Origin: Cordilura impudica | Taxonomy: Eukaryota > Arthropoda > Insecta > Diptera > Scathophagidae | Assembly: GCA_963682025.1 (NCBI GenBank) | Contig: OY821520.1 | Coordinates: 132,117,937 to 132,181,936 of the forward strand | Reading direction: 5' to 3' | DNA: 64,000 nucleotides | Shown here: in pieces, positions 19,335 to 31,299 of the stretch | Numbering within the stretch: position 1 is the first letter of the stretch | Layout of the letters: every line of letters starts with the position of its first letter | Made by a program: the position numbers and the translations under genes | The notes under the pieces: generated by a model | The model's input: only the letters and a program-made list of their open reading frames with translations | The model's database searches: none | Told to the model about the DNA's origin: nothing

Positions 19335-22300
19335 GCGAACAAAATTTAACTTTTTTTGTGTTGATTTGAAATTTATAGCAAATTTTTACTAATTTGAAGT
19401 CGCTGATTTCAAATCTGCACTTGGTTTTTTTCTATCAGCTCGACTTTTCGAGATATACCGTTATGTTCAAAATTAAGGCACTTCCGCTACATATATTGGA
19501 ATAACTTGAAAACGGTTCACCATATTAAATTAAAAAAAAAAATCCGAAACTCGCAAACAATATTCTCTTAAAGCCGTGCTTACTTTGTTTTTAAAGTTTC
19601 CAAGTAGTTTTAGAGATATCGTTCTAGTTTTGAAAAAAAAATTAAAATTTTTTTAAAAAAAACATTTTTTTTGTTCTTTAAAAATTCCTAAAAAATAAAA
19701 ATGGGACAAAAATCACAGTTTTGGTCTACAAACAGTTAGTTAAATATATTTCGAATAAAATGAGCTTTATTTCATTGCAATCGGTGCACAACTTTTGATT
19801 TTGTTCACGATTTACTGAATTGATATAAATCGCGATTTCCATACAAAAATAACATTTTCTAATGTGTAAGTGTTTGTATGTAATAAGTTAGTTTTTTATG
19901 ATTCTAAGAATTAAAAAAATTAAGTAATAAAAAAAGATTATTTCATTTTTATGGTCAGCTATACTTTTTAATTTAACACAAAAAGAGAATTTTAAAGAAA
20001 AATAAAAAATTTTAATACACAAATATTACAATGTAATTACAACTCATCGAAAAATTTTCTTTTATAAGATTTTCTTAAATAACCTTGTTTAGAGGGATTT
20101 GTTTTAATACTCCAGCAATAGTCCGCCATCATATGCTTATCCCAGTGACCCTGGTACCGCTCCTCTATAGTGCGGATATCTTGATGGAAACGTTCACCTT
20201 GTTCTTCACTGAAGTCTCCAAGATTTTCAGGGAAACCATCCAAATGACTGTGTAGGTAGTGCACCTTAATGCTCATATTACAACCAAGCTGCTTGAAATG
20301 TGACAACATGTTATCCACGTGGTCCGAATAGTGCTCACCCTTTTTGTTTCCCAGGAAATTGCGCACATCCAAACAAATTCATTCCAAGCATTTCTTTCAA
20401 TATCTGTCATGGAATTACTAAAATTTTCATCATTGATTAATTTTTTGATTTGAGGGCCATCAAAAATGCCAGCTTTCAGTTTCTCCGAACTCAAATTGTT
20501 GAACTTTTTACTGATATATCTAAAACAATCACCGTCCTTGTTGAGAGCTTTGACAAATTGTTTCATAAGTCCTAGCTTGATATGGAGAGGTGGCAGTATT
20601 ATGCGATCCCTGGGCACAAGTGGTTGATTAACTATATTGTGGTTTCCTGGAACCATAGCTTCCCTCGAAGGCCAGTCTTTCTTACTCCAGTGCTCAGATC
20701 TGGCTCTGCTATCCCATAAACAAATGAAACACGGATATTTTGTGTAGCCACCTTGTTGGCCTAGAAGAAAATTCACCATTTTTAGATCCACACAAATTAG
20801 CCAGCGGTGTTCGTTGTACTTTATTTTATTTATAACTGAGGCAATTGTAGAATATTCTTCTTTAGCTTTAGTTGAATGTGCAATGGGCAACGAACCCAAT
20901 TTATTACCGTTATGCAGAAGTACACATTTTAGGCTGCGTTTAGAAGAATCTATAAATAGTCGCCAGTCATTTGGATCATACTCCTCTAATCCCATCGCTG
21001 TTACTAAACCAGGAACATCTGAACAATAAACAAATTCATCGTCTTCGGAAAAGAATGGAAGTAAGTTTTTTTCTCTGTTACGGTAGTATGAAATTGTTGT
21101 TCCTTGGGTTAACTGAGTTTTTTGCTTTAATCGAGAAGCAAGAATTTCAGATGCTTTTTTATAAAGTCCAAGGTCTCTCACTAAATCACTAAGCTCCTCC
21201 TGATTAAATTGCTCGCGTTCAGAAGAAATATCTAAATGCAAGTCATCTGATCCAAATTCAGAAATTGGTGAAGGAACATTTTGTCGTAAGTCGTGGAAAT
21301 TGTGTGTAGATGTAGATGGTTGTGGTTCTGAATCCTCACTAGAGTACAGGACTGGTTGGGTAATAGACAACACGTTAGGATAAATCCATTTAGACCGGTT
21401 TGTTTTATTAATGCCTGTTATGTTGACAGCGCAAAAATAACAATCTTCATAATGATTCGAAGGTTCCCGCCAGATCATTGGTGTTTTATACTTGAAGTGG
21501 GTCCGTTGCTTGTTTGCCCATAACCTTAAATACTCTACACAGTTTTTACATACAGTATTAGGAATCCAGTACTTGTCACGGGTTTCCATGGTAAATCCGA
21601 AGTAGTCAAAATAAATTTTTTTAATAAAATCTGACACACTTTTTGCTATTTTTTATAAACGTGTATTCGTCACATATGTTACAAAAATAGTTGGGATTGA
21701 TTTTACAGGTGTTTCTTGACGTAGCCATTGCACAATTTTGAAGTATATATCAAAGTAACACAATTTTCAATAAATAACACACGGGAACAAAATTGAACTT
21801 TTTTGTGTTGACTGATTAAATGTTCAATGTAAAATGATTTATATTTTTTGTCGTTATACTTTTCGCTTTCGTAAACACTTGTTGAATGAGAAAAATTGGT
21901 TGAATGAACCCATATAAATACTTAGTAGTTTATTACTGAAGTACCAAAAAAAATTATATCCACAATTTTATTGACAGTCACTTATGAATGAACACATGTG
22001 TTCAGGGGAATTCCTTTAAAAAATCATCCGTTATCAACGGTAAACCACACATCAATAAAAACAAGTGGACTTTTCTTTTTTCTCTTTAATTGACTGTGAA
22101 CTGACTAGGTGTCATAAAGGGACAATAAAATTTATAGGCGCTATAAGTTTGCTACCGCAACCATAAAAATGAAATAATCTTTTTTTATTACTTAATTTTT
22201 TTAATTCTTAGAATCATAAAAAACTAACTTATTACATACAAACACTTACACATTAGAAAATGTTATTTTTGTATGGAAATCGCGATTTATATCAATTCAG

Positions 22301-22717
22301 TAAATCGTGAACAAAATCAAAAGTTGTGCACCGATTGCAATGAAATAAAGCTCATTTTATTCGAAATATATTTAACTAACTGTTTGTAGACCAAAACTGT
22401 GATTTTTGTCCCATTTTTATTTTTTAGGAATTTTTAAAGAAAAAAAAAAATGTTTTTTTTAAAAAAATTTTAATTTTTTTTTTCAAAACTTGAACGATAT
22501 CTCTAAAACTACTTGGAAAATTTAAAAACAAAGTAAGTACGGCTTTAAGAGAATATTGTTTGCGAGTTTCGGATTTTTTTTTAAATTTAAAATGGTGAAC
22601 CGTTTTCAAGTTATTCCAATATATGTAGCGGAAGTGCCTTAATTTTGAACATAACGGTATATCTCGAAAAGTCGAGCTGATAGAAAAAAACGGAACCATT
22701 GTTCCCTTGTGTTATTT
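19324..22717 (-). mobile_element. Element B: second long-TIR DNA transposon (3.4 kb)
   Basis: Termini share ATAAATWACACAAGSGAACA on both sides. A long inverted repeat runs about 19395-19952 and 22166-22690. Its outer part reads TTTCTATCAGCTCGACTTTT on the left and its complement on the right; its inner part is a TGTATGTAATAAGTTAG block. The interior has one minus-strand gene (20037-21728). A third copy of the terminal motif (AATAACACACGGGAACAAAA) lies inside at about 21773, next to the gene start, so a second element or an internal rearrangement is possible. The target duplication is not clear. Its sequence is unrelated to element A although the architecture is alike. Confidence 0.8.
20037..21728 (-). 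pseudogene. Putative transposase of element B, two frameshifts
   Basis: The frame starts at an ATG near 21728 (MATSRNTCKINPNYFCNICD). It shifts after NSKK to VSDFIKKIYFDYFG, then continues through PNTVCKNCVEYLRLW, MIWREPSNHYEDCYFC, LFIDSSKRSLKCVLLHNGNK, GGYTKYPCFICLWDSRAR and LPPLHIKLGLMKQFVKAL. It shifts again at about 20370 (WNEFV to DVRNFLGNKK) and ends with LHSHLDGFPENLGDFSEEQG, ERFHQDI and MMADYCW. I know this protein type as an uncharacterised family repeated in many invertebrate genomes. Cysteine pairs near the N terminus look zinc-binding. The D/E/H-rich C-terminal block may be catalytic, which is inference. Two single-base shifts disable it. Confidence 0.75.
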
Positions 22718-24750
22718 ATGAAATTATCGTTATCTTCATTTGACACCTGCCGGATTGCAGAGCTCTCACTTGACCTACTTTACCAAAAGCACTCCTTCTG
22801 TCATCCCAGTTATAAGTAGGTTAATATCAGTATGTTGAAATATTAAATTGAACAAGAACTTGTTTGTATTGAAGATAACGGTAAAAAGTATAAAAAAAGG
22901 TATAAAAAAAGGCAACAAATATTTACAATCAGTTTTCTACGTTCGTCTATTTAATCGAGCATGACTAAAAATCAAAAAACAACATTATCCTTGAAGCGAG
23001 CTGTTACAGAAATTTAATTATAACCATGGAAAACAACAATTCAGTAGCTATGGTAACAATCTGCTATACGTATCTACGTTGTAAAATAACAATATCAATA
23101 ACAAACATTTCAAATAGTAGAATAACATATAAATCGCTTTACTTTTCAATGTTTGTAGATGTTGAAGGTTGGGCTGCATAGTAAAAGTTTTAGTGTCAGG
23201 TTTACGATTTTTGATATACCTACTTTTGATTGTTTGTATGGTTTCTTTTTTGTGGTATCGCTTAGATATTCATTTCAAATGATTTCTTTTTTGTTAGAAT
23301 TGAAAATAAAAGATTTATTTTGCCTTACAAATACTCTAATGTAGAGTTAGAAGATTTTTAGTTATTAACAAACTCTTAAGTTGTTGCTTCTTGCTGTGTC
23401 ACAACTTCGTTTTCTAAAATATCGAAAAAGCATATTCTGAGCTTAAGAGTGAGCATTTTAGACGCACAAATATTGATTGAATTTATTTTTTTTTTTTTTT
23501 CTTATTTTTCAAAGACATTTATTTGTTTTAAAACCATTTTGTTTAGATTTTTATGTTAATGCTTGATTAAATATTGTTTCGTTTAATATTAAATTCAATT
23601 GTTTTCTATTTGTTTTTTTTTTATTACTTGTTTACAACAAATTTGTTAGAAAAAAAAAACTATTTAAAAGAATCACTAAATTCTGTTCATGGTCTGTCTA
23701 TTTCTTTCAAAGTACTTTGAAACTAAATTGTTGTTAAACCCAAAAACAAAAGACACTGTATTTTTAATTGGAATATTTCCTACAAGCCATTTGGGCAAGA
23801 CAAATACATACTTTTATATATTCTTAAGTGTTCTCATCTTCTTTGGTATTTGTTGGCAATTATGTTTTTGTATGGACTTTCAGTCTTATTTACACAGTTT
23901 TGCGTTGTTAATGTTTTCTGTTTGCTTCTTTATTTTACAAAATAAACATCATGCTTAGGTCTTTGAAGTAGGTATTAGAAAAACTTTGGAAGGGTTCACT
24001 TAAAATTATAATAATAGAATTTAAAAGTTTGCTTCACAGCTTTACATTTCTAGATTTCTAGTGTTACTTCGATTCTGTCCCTGGATGTCCCACTATCGCA
24101 TGCTGCACAATTTTTATATTTAAAAATACCGAGAATATTAAAAGTTCTATTAAAAAATGGTTACAGCACATTTTTTTGTGGAGAATAACATAAAAATACG
24201 AACCTGGTTTGGACGAGAAATCTGGATTACGAGACAAATTAAAAGCCATGCACCATTCTAGAAAATCGAACAATCAACAAAAATATTTTGAATGCTTCTG
24301 CTTTGAAAAAAAAGTACCACATTTGCCGCTGAGAGCCAGAAAAAAGTTAGCAGATGCAGGATGTATCGACTTTCTTAATATAACTGCTCAGCTTTCTCTC
24401 AGTTTAAATGTTTGGTAAATTAAATATACCCTCTCAACTTAAATTTATTAACTGACAAACTGTCAAATTTTGATCAATGAGTGAAAATGCTCGAGACTGC
24501 TCATAATTGACAACTGCAATTTGGATGAGATTTTACGCCATTTTGTCACGGTAGAAAAAAATGGATCAAATAAAACAAGAGCAGAGACCTCGAAAAAGTC
24601 TAAACAATGTTTTTTTTTTCAGGTAACCCGGTGTCGTAGAAAGCCACTTTTATTACTTTCAGAAGGTAGACAATAATAAACGGAGGATATTATGTCAATT
24701 TAAAACAATTAAGAAAATTAAAGTCGGTTTAGTCCGACTATAGGATACCT
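22718..24750. other. Intergenic stretch without recognised genes
   Basis: No supported coding frame. Hydrophobic frames such as 23689-23958 reflect T-rich DNA. A charged 69-aa frame at 24209-24418 (KLKAMHHSRKSNNQQKYFEC) has no recognisable domain. A pair of ATAAAAAAAGGTATAAAAAAAGG repeats lies near 22885-22915 and has no evident role. Confidence 0.5.
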
Positions 24751-24754
24751 TATA

Positions 24755-25711
24755 TAGGGTTTTTCAACAGGGACGCTACAAAAGTAGAAAGACGGGGACA
24801 GCAAACGACACCATATTTTTTGCCGCTCTTTTGACATTTCTCTTCAGTAAAGTTTGCCATTTCATGATGGAAAGATATGCGAGCCAACAACGAGTCGAAA
24901 TTATTAAAATTTACTACCGAAATTCGCAGTCAGTGGCTCAACGTTAAGAACGCTACGTCCAATTTATGGTCGTCATAATCAATTGGGCGTCTAGTGGAAA
25001 ATTTGAATCCACACGCACAGTACAAAATGTTCCCGTGCCAGTGAGACAAAGAAGTGCCCGTAGTGTCGAGAATATTGCTGCCGCTGAGGCTTCAGTTGAA
25101 GAAAGCCCAAATGTGTCTCTCACACGTCATTTTCAAGCATTGGGCATCTCTGTGTCGTCATTGTGGCGAATTTTGCGAAAAGATCTTGGCCTACATCCTT
25201 ACAAGATCAAATTGACGCAAGAACTGAAGCTGCTTGACTAACAGATTCGTCGTATGTTCGTGAATTAAGCTGAGCAACAACTTGAAAATGATTCGGATTT
25301 TCATCGAAAAATTATCTTCAGCGATGAGGCACATTTCTGGCTGAATGGCTTCGTCAATAAACAAAATATGCATTATTGGTCAGACAGCAATCCACACGTA
25401 CTCCATGAGTCATCACTGCATTCCGAAAAAATTACGGTTTGGTGCGGTTTATGGGCCGGCGGCGTCATTGGGCCGTACTTCTTCCGTGATGATCAAGACC
25501 GGCACGTTACTGTGAATGGGAATCTTTACCGTTCAATGATAACCGAATATTTTTGGCCCCAATTGGATGATATGGACTTGGAGTACATGTGGTTCCAACA
25601 GGAGGGTGCCAGAAGCCACACAGCGAATGTCACAATCAATTTATTGGAAACCAAGTTTGTTACCGAAAACCCTTTACCATACATTTGGAGACCATATCTC
25701 TGAGGTCCAAC
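24755..25711 (+). pseudogene. Second mariner-like transposase, truncated and mutated
   Basis: A left end reading AGGGTTTTTCAACAGGGACG precedes the gene start at about 24864 (MERYASQQRVEIIKIYYRNS). The frame then breaks near 24950. It resumes with RSARSVENIAAAEASVEE, a stop after ELKLLD (25240), FSDEAHFWLNGFVNKQN and WCGLWAGGVIGPYFFRD, then MWFQQEGARSHTANVT. The second catalytic Asp, expected after QQ, is Glu here. The gene ends at WRPYL, before the third catalytic residue, where dispersed repeat DR begins. It belongs to the same broad Tc1/mariner group as the 8.3-kb element but to a different lineage. Confidence 0.85.
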
Positions 25712-26290
25712 TAATTGTTATTAATTTTTTTTTTTTTGCCTTTGAATATGAAGAAGTTCATATCGGATGCTATATTTATATGGGGACTAGGTCGAAAAAT
25801 GGACCGATATTGACCATATTTGAGAATGTCACTTATTTTTTGCAAAAATATATAAATTTGGTTTGAGGAAAAATCTGTACAATATATTTCTTTTAGATAG
25901 AAGCAGCTTTATATGGGCGATTTAACTATGGATTGGCCATACGGTTTATTTATGGACTGCTGATTAGTGAATATAACAAACGTGCAAAAACCCAATTTGA
26001 TCGAGATCTATATGATGTTATGGATATAAGGGCAATTTAGGTCAGTCTAACAGGGGTCATTTGTATGGGGACTAGGTATGATCATGAACCGATTTTCACC
26101 AATTTAAACAACGTTCATGATACGGCCGGTAGAATTTCATCAAAATAAATTCATATTTGCGAACTTTAGCTTGATACTTAAGTTTACATGGGAACACAGA
26201 CAGTGATTCTGCATCGATCGGTATAATGAAAGATGGGTCTCTAGGTAAATGCTTTTGGTAGTTACAAACATCAGAATAAAGTTATTATAC
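25712..26290 (+). repeat. Dispersed repeat DR, plus orientation
   Basis: The copy has GAAGTTCATATCGGATGC, two GGACTAGGT... segments, ATTTCATCAAAATAAATTCA and GATCGGTATAATGAAAGATG in the same order as the 28-kb copy. The CAGACGGACGG block is reduced to ACACAGACAGTGATTC. It starts exactly where the truncated mariner gene stops. Confidence 0.75.
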
Positions 26291-27037
26291 ACATACTGGA
26301 TTTACGCAAGAAATAATCATTTATTCATCATTGCAAGGGTTGTAGTGTTAAGGCGGAAACACAACTGGGACGAATGACGAATTTCGCACAGCTCGACGAA
26401 TTTGTCGGCAATAATTCGTCGCGTAAATTCGTTGAATGAAATACAATTAATTATTTTTATTATATTTAAGCTAATTAGGCCTAACGTTTCCAATGTAAAT
26501 AAAACACCGCTTTTTCCATTTTTCCTGACGTTTCGTCAATTTTATGTTGACTTTATCAAAGGTCGTAGTAATATGGATTTGTCTTTACATTAAAATAAAA
26601 ATATTTGTTACATATAAACAAAAAACATTCAATTTAAAATAACATTTAATTACACACAACATTTAAAACACAACTTGAAAGTAATATCACTGGGTATCAA
26701 CTTCGACGAATTCACATAACAGCTGTAATGTCATTTAAAATTGTTTTTAATTTATAATATGTACATTAGGGTTATGACTAATCATTTAAAAAAATTTTAC
26801 CTATCACCTTGTGATAGGCAATACGAAACTAATAATAAAAATCGTGTTTGTAGGTCATTTTGCCGGAAAAACCTTCCGCACCAAATGCAATTTCAAAAAA
26901 CTCACTGAATTTTTTTCATTTTTTTTTTTTATATTTTTTATTAATTTAATATATACATAGTAATAAAATTATTTAGACAATGTAGATTTTTATACGAGTT
27001 ATGATTATTTATTTATTTGAATATTGTATGATATAAA

Positions 27038-27329
27038 TGTAGGACGCGGTAAAACCGTACGGTTGACCAGAAGTGGACAGACGTACTGAAAATTACGACC
27101 CTGGGTATGTCAGTCGAACGAATGGAGGTAACGAGTAGAAAGGGCGAAACACGTACAGATTATTTTTAGTTGGCAGTTGAGTTTTGAGACGCGAACGACA
27201 CACACTAGATAATATTAACGACAATAATCGTATAAGTCTTTTATTCTTAATAAACTATTAAAAACAATAAAAGAAAAGTAATTGTGTTTTTATTTAAATC
27301 CCTCATGGGTTTCAAAGAAAAACCCTACA
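27038..27329. mobile_element. Solo LTR, 292 bp
   Basis: It begins TGTAGGACGC and ends AACCCTACA, so the ends are TGT and ACA with the longer inverse match TGTAGG/CCTACA. TAAA flanks both sides (27034-27037 and 27330-27333), a 4-bp duplication as expected of Gypsy-type integrases. An AATAAAC signal-like motif lies near 27248. No internal retrotransposon coding is nearby, so this is a solo LTR left by recombination between LTRs. Confidence 0.8.
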
Positions 27330-28079
27330 TAAATTTAAGATTTAAAGTGCGACTATTTTTGCAGAAAGGAAAATGTCCTGAACAACTTTCATAGCACGTT
27401 CTGCGTAAATATTACTACGCTGCTGATTTATTATTTACGACTTCTGCATAACCCCATGCCTTATAAAACACTCATTACCTTTTTTAAATTTTATAATTGA
27501 AAATTGTCTTCGCGGAAACAATGGTCTGAAAACCATGCATTGTACCATGCACCACATATAAATTGACATATTTTATATAGTTCTGCTCGGTATTTTGGAA
27601 TTAGGATAAATGCTAATATTGCCAGAATTGTTCTAGCATTACAACGAGCATTGCTTATTGGTGGTATAGTTTTGAAATTTATGAAGGGAAAGAGTTAAGA
27701 GGTCAAAATATACATCGAAATGAACCTAGTGGATCTAGATTTTTTTTATTCAGTTTTAGTAGATATCAACATTGCAGAGATCGGTTTATTAGATAATGAC
27801 AAGTTTTGGATTTAAAATTTAAAAATATCAAATAAAAGGCACTCACGTGAGCTTCAAAATGATATATATATTACTCAATTCCGATACTAAAAAGTTATAT
27901 ACAAGTCAATGTCCAAACTTTGGCGGTCCATAACTCGGAAAATATCTCGACCGTCGGAAAAAAAGAAATTTTGCTAGAATCGCAACAAAATGTGTTATAA
28001 GTGGTGAAAATTTGAAACCATTCGGGGCATCGCACCTACACAAAGGTCTATAAAACGTAGAAGAAATATTTGAAATATC

Positions 28080-28770
28080 TCATAGGCCCAACTAACTGGA
28101 TATAGAAAATAAGCATAAACCAATTTTGAGTGGCATTTTTATAAATTTTTTGGATGCAGATATGAAAAAGTTCATATCGGATGCAATGTCTATATGTAGA
28201 CCAGGTCCAAAAATAGACCGATCGTGACCATGGTTGCTAAAGTCTCTTGTATTTTGCGAAAATATATACAAACAAAATCTGAGATGAATCAGTGCAATAT
28301 TTTTGTTTTTTGATAGATTTAAGTGAAGATGAAGTTGTCCCATAGGGATCATTTTTGGACTATTCATTAATGGATGTAATAAACGCATATAAGCCCAATT
28401 TGACTAAGATCTATACGACAATTTGGATCTTATGTCAATTTTTGTCGATTTTATAAGGGTCATTTGTATGGGGGCTAGGTCTGAACATGGACCGATTCTC
28501 ACCAATTCCAACAGCATTCATCCCAGGGCCGATGAAAGTTTATATACAAAATTTCATCAAAATATATTCATAGTTGCGACCTGCAGTTTGATTACAAAGT
28601 TTACATGGACACACAGACGGACGGACGGACATTGTTAAATCGACTCAAAAAGTGATTCTGATTCGATCGGTATAATTAAAGATGGGTCTAGGTTAAAAAG
28701 TTTTGGTTGTTACAAACAGCAGCACAAAGTCATTATACCCAAACTACATAGTGGTATAGGGTATAAAAAT
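28080..28770 (+). repeat. Dispersed repeat DR, best copy
   Basis: This is the most complete copy. It has AAAAAGTTCATATCGGATGC, GGTCTGAACATGGACCGATT, AAATTTCATCAAAATATATT, ACACAGACGGACGGACGGAC (28609-28628) and TCGATCGGTATAATT. It ends in CTACATAGTGGTATAGGGTA. No coding frame. It lies inside the hAT-like element. Confidence 0.8.
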
Positions 28771-29000
28771 ATAGACCAAATTTCACCGCGTTTGGTGCTG
28801 AAACTTTTTTGAGAACAGCGAAGAAGTAAGATTGCGTTTCTTAATATTTTTTAATAGCCTTTTTGGCTAGGGCATGTAAAATTTGATATTTGCAAAAAAA
28901 AAAATTAAAAAGTCATAACCCTACTGTACATAAATAAATATTGGAAAAATATGAATAAAATAATTTTTAACTTGGTACGAGCTATTCCAATTGTAAAAAT

Positions 29001-30607
29001 CCCTAGAAGAACAGTGACGGTCATTTGACCGGTGATATGACCGTCACTACTGACTGAAGTGTCGGTCATCGCGTAGAACAAAGTTTCTATCATTTTATTA
29101 AGGAAAATATGCCAAAACTGACCGAAACTTTTGTGTGAACTGCTCACTCTACCGCTGTTTAGTAGTCAACGATGATAGATATATATATCATCGTTGACCT
29201 GTCACATTTGATGGATCTATACATCATCATTGACCGGTCACGCTTGATTATAATGAAACACGACTTATTTTTTATTTATTTATTGTATTAAAAATAAAAT
29301 TCAAAATTAAAATAATCATTAAATATTAAAAACACAACAATATCACTAATTCCGAAACGTGGTGATAAGTTTGAGACAATGTTAAAACAGGACAATGGGC
29401 TTAACTTAATACAGATATTTAAACAACTTTGCTGACTTTTCAATCGAAACATCCCTTAACTCAATTAAAATTTCCGGTAATGGGCCTTAGTGCAATCAGT
29501 AGTTTCTTAAAGAAAACAATTTATTATAACACTTACACATTTATCAACAATTTATATTAAAGCTTACCTTTTGAGTGTTGTGAATTAACAATTTCGGCCA
29601 AACCTGATACAATTCATTTGGAAAATTGATGAGTAAATGATGTATCCATTCAAATATTGCTACCTTTGTTTGTACAGAACGGTGTGTGAGGTTTGTGATA
29701 ATACCTCCATAAATCAATTTGTTCAATATTCTGAGATCTTTGTTCTTTTGAAGAAACTAATTTCATTTCATATTATCAACATCATGTTCCAGACACTATG
29801 TTCCAGAATGGCATAAATTAAAACATTCAAATATTAAAACAAACTCCCATATCCATGTTATGGCAACAGACTGAAAGATAGATATAAGGATTAGTGCAAA
29901 ATGCTGCAAGGAAGATTTACTTTGTTTCTAGCTGAAATTTTTAATAAAATGTCAGTGCATTACCTTAATAAGTTCATTTGGTGATTGCGCATGTATTAAC
30001 AATATATTTATAGTGTCTTCCATGCGCACTTAACTGGAATCATTACGAATCGATTTAATAAACTGCGTCAGCGTTGTTTCACACTATTATATTTCTTGTG
30101 TATTATCTTCCAACATCATAGAAAGTCCATCAATATCAAATTATTTTCTGGTACAGCATTCATTCACATTCGAAATCCAGGATATAACATATTGTCGCAC
30201 AATATAATTCTTTACACAAATGCGTTTCCTAAGAGGTATAAAAGTTCTAGATTGAAAGTTTGTGAAGATTCTACAGCAATATCTTTAAGTAACGATCCAA
30301 CAGGAATTGGCCACAAGCGAGCAAAAAATAAATTGTGGAAGGGTATAATGGAGGGACGTGCCACTACAATTGAGAATGGCACTAACGAATTCACTGACAT
30401 ATTTTGAAGAATCCTAAAGAAACAAAAAGAATTAACTTGAACTTTTTAATTTAATTAATAACTTTCCTTTCCTTTCCTAAACCTAAACAAAAACAACTCT
30501 ACAACAGCAACAATGACAGTCATATGTTTTTAAATAGAAAAAAACTGCAAGTGTGTTAGTACAAAAATTGTTTATGTGTTAGTTTCAGTCATTCATTTCT
30601 TGTAGGG
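29001..30607. mobile_element. Insertion carrying Vac14 fragment, short inverted ends
   Basis: Compared with the 40.2-kb copy of element E, 1.6 kb has been added between TTGTAAAAAT and ATCATGTTC. The insert begins CCCTAGAAGAAC and ends with the complement of CCCTACAAGAAA. This gives a short imperfect inverted end, with AT perhaps duplicated. No transposase is seen. The left part has strong palindromes: GTGACGGTCAT paired with ATGACCGTCAC (about 29013-29056), and GTCAACGATGATA paired with its exact complement (29165-29198). The ends recall piggyBac (CCCTAGAAA) but the TTAA target is missing, so the class is open. Confidence 0.6.
29568..30375 (-). pseudogene. Vac14: Vac14-like HEAT-repeat gene fragment, broken
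   Basis: Vac14 is the HEAT-repeat scaffold of the PIKfyve/Fab1-Fig4 complex that controls PtdIns(3,5)P2 on endosomes. The pieces occur in Vac14 order: VVARPSIIPFHN, SLLKDIAVESSQTFNLEL, a shift to IPLRKRICVKNYIVRQYVIS, then DIDGLSMMLEDNTQEI. These are followed by CETTLTQFIKSIRNDSS, a stop, and MEDTINILLIHAQSPNELIK. A 93-bp intron follows (29963-29871, GTAATG...TTTCAG), then SVAITWIWEFV. A later exon holds HRSVQTKVAIFEWIHHLLIN and ends at a GTAAGC donor (29567). Retained introns mean it came through DNA, not RNA. Stops, shifts and missing segments make it a relic. The family assignment rests on remembered Vac14 motifs over several independent blocks. Confidence 0.75.
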
Positions 30608-31299
30608 ATCATGTTCACGATGGTAAAAGCCTTAACTTTGTACGGCAGCTTTCAATTTTTTAATTCTGAAAAAATTGCATAAATTTTCATTAATAAATTA
30701 ATTTTATGTCATCTTTGTTTACATGTTGTAACTGATAGTGTGACCATATTAAAAAAAAAGAAGCACTAAACGAAAAAGAATAAATATTAACAAAAAACTA
30801 TGTAAATGAAAATTATATAATTAAAAATAGATTTTTTATATTTTTTTTAAGTTATAAATAAAATATAAAACAATTCTTAAACACAAAAATGACTTCATTT
30901 ACTAAAACATTTGAAAAACTAAAATAAAATACGGTCACTCTAAACCAATTTATTCGTCGTACGGTCACTCTAAACCAATTTATTCGTCGTTCGTCGGCGT
31001 TAGAAATAGAAATAAACATATCGCAGAGTTCTTTACGCACTACGTATATCGTTCGACGCACTAATTGTGTGCATTTTCATATACACAAATGTGTTTTAAT
31101 TTCTGACGACGAATATTCGGAACGAAAAATTCGTCGTTCGAACCAGTTGTGTTTTCAACTTTATTCGTGAACCAGTACTTGTAAAGTTGTATTAGCTGTC
31201 AAGGCATAAATTTGTAATCAAATTAACTGCAATATATAATATCCATAAGGCACATTTATTTTCTGGCCCTATTTAAAAAAAAAAAAAATTAAAACACAG

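Larger units (their letters stand above)
26767..28923. mobile_element. hAT-like non-autonomous element (2.16 kb)
   Basis: It has 13-bp perfect inverted ends, TAGGGTTATGACT and AGTCATAACCCTA. The flanks are ATGTACAT (26759-26766) and CTGTACAT (28924-28931), an 8-bp duplication with one mismatch. An 8-bp duplication is characteristic of hAT. No transposase frame is seen. It contains a solo LTR and a dispersed repeat DR. It is inserted in element E copy 1. Confidence 0.75.
26346..31160. mobile_element. Element E copy 1, interrupted by two insertions
   Basis: The left end (GGCGGAAACACAACTGGGAC and ACGAATTTCGCACAGCTCGA) and the right end, whose complement reads GTTGAAAACACAACTGG, form inverted termini. 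Subterminal CGACGAA motifs repeat on both sides. Comparison with the 40.0-kb and 49.6-kb copies shows that the original element was short. Its parts here are 26346-26766, 28924-29000 and 30608-31160. The gaps are filled by a hAT-like element and by the Vac14-carrying insertion. No transposase for element E is seen, so it is non-autonomous. Confidence 0.65.

Noticed and set aside
23689..23958. 89-aa hydrophobic frame
   Set aside because: Random frame in AT-rich DNA; no start context, domain or neighbour to support it.
24209..24418. 69-aa charged frame
   Set aside because: No recognisable domain and no exon structure; insufficient to call a gene.
29568..30375. A functional Vac14 gene
   Set aside because: Stops, frame changes and missing segments, and it lies in an insertion within a transposon.
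29001..30607. Calling the Vac14-carrying insertion a piggyBac because of its CCCTAGAA end
   Set aside because: There is no TTAA at the borders and no piggyBac coding, so the similarity of the first bases is not enough.
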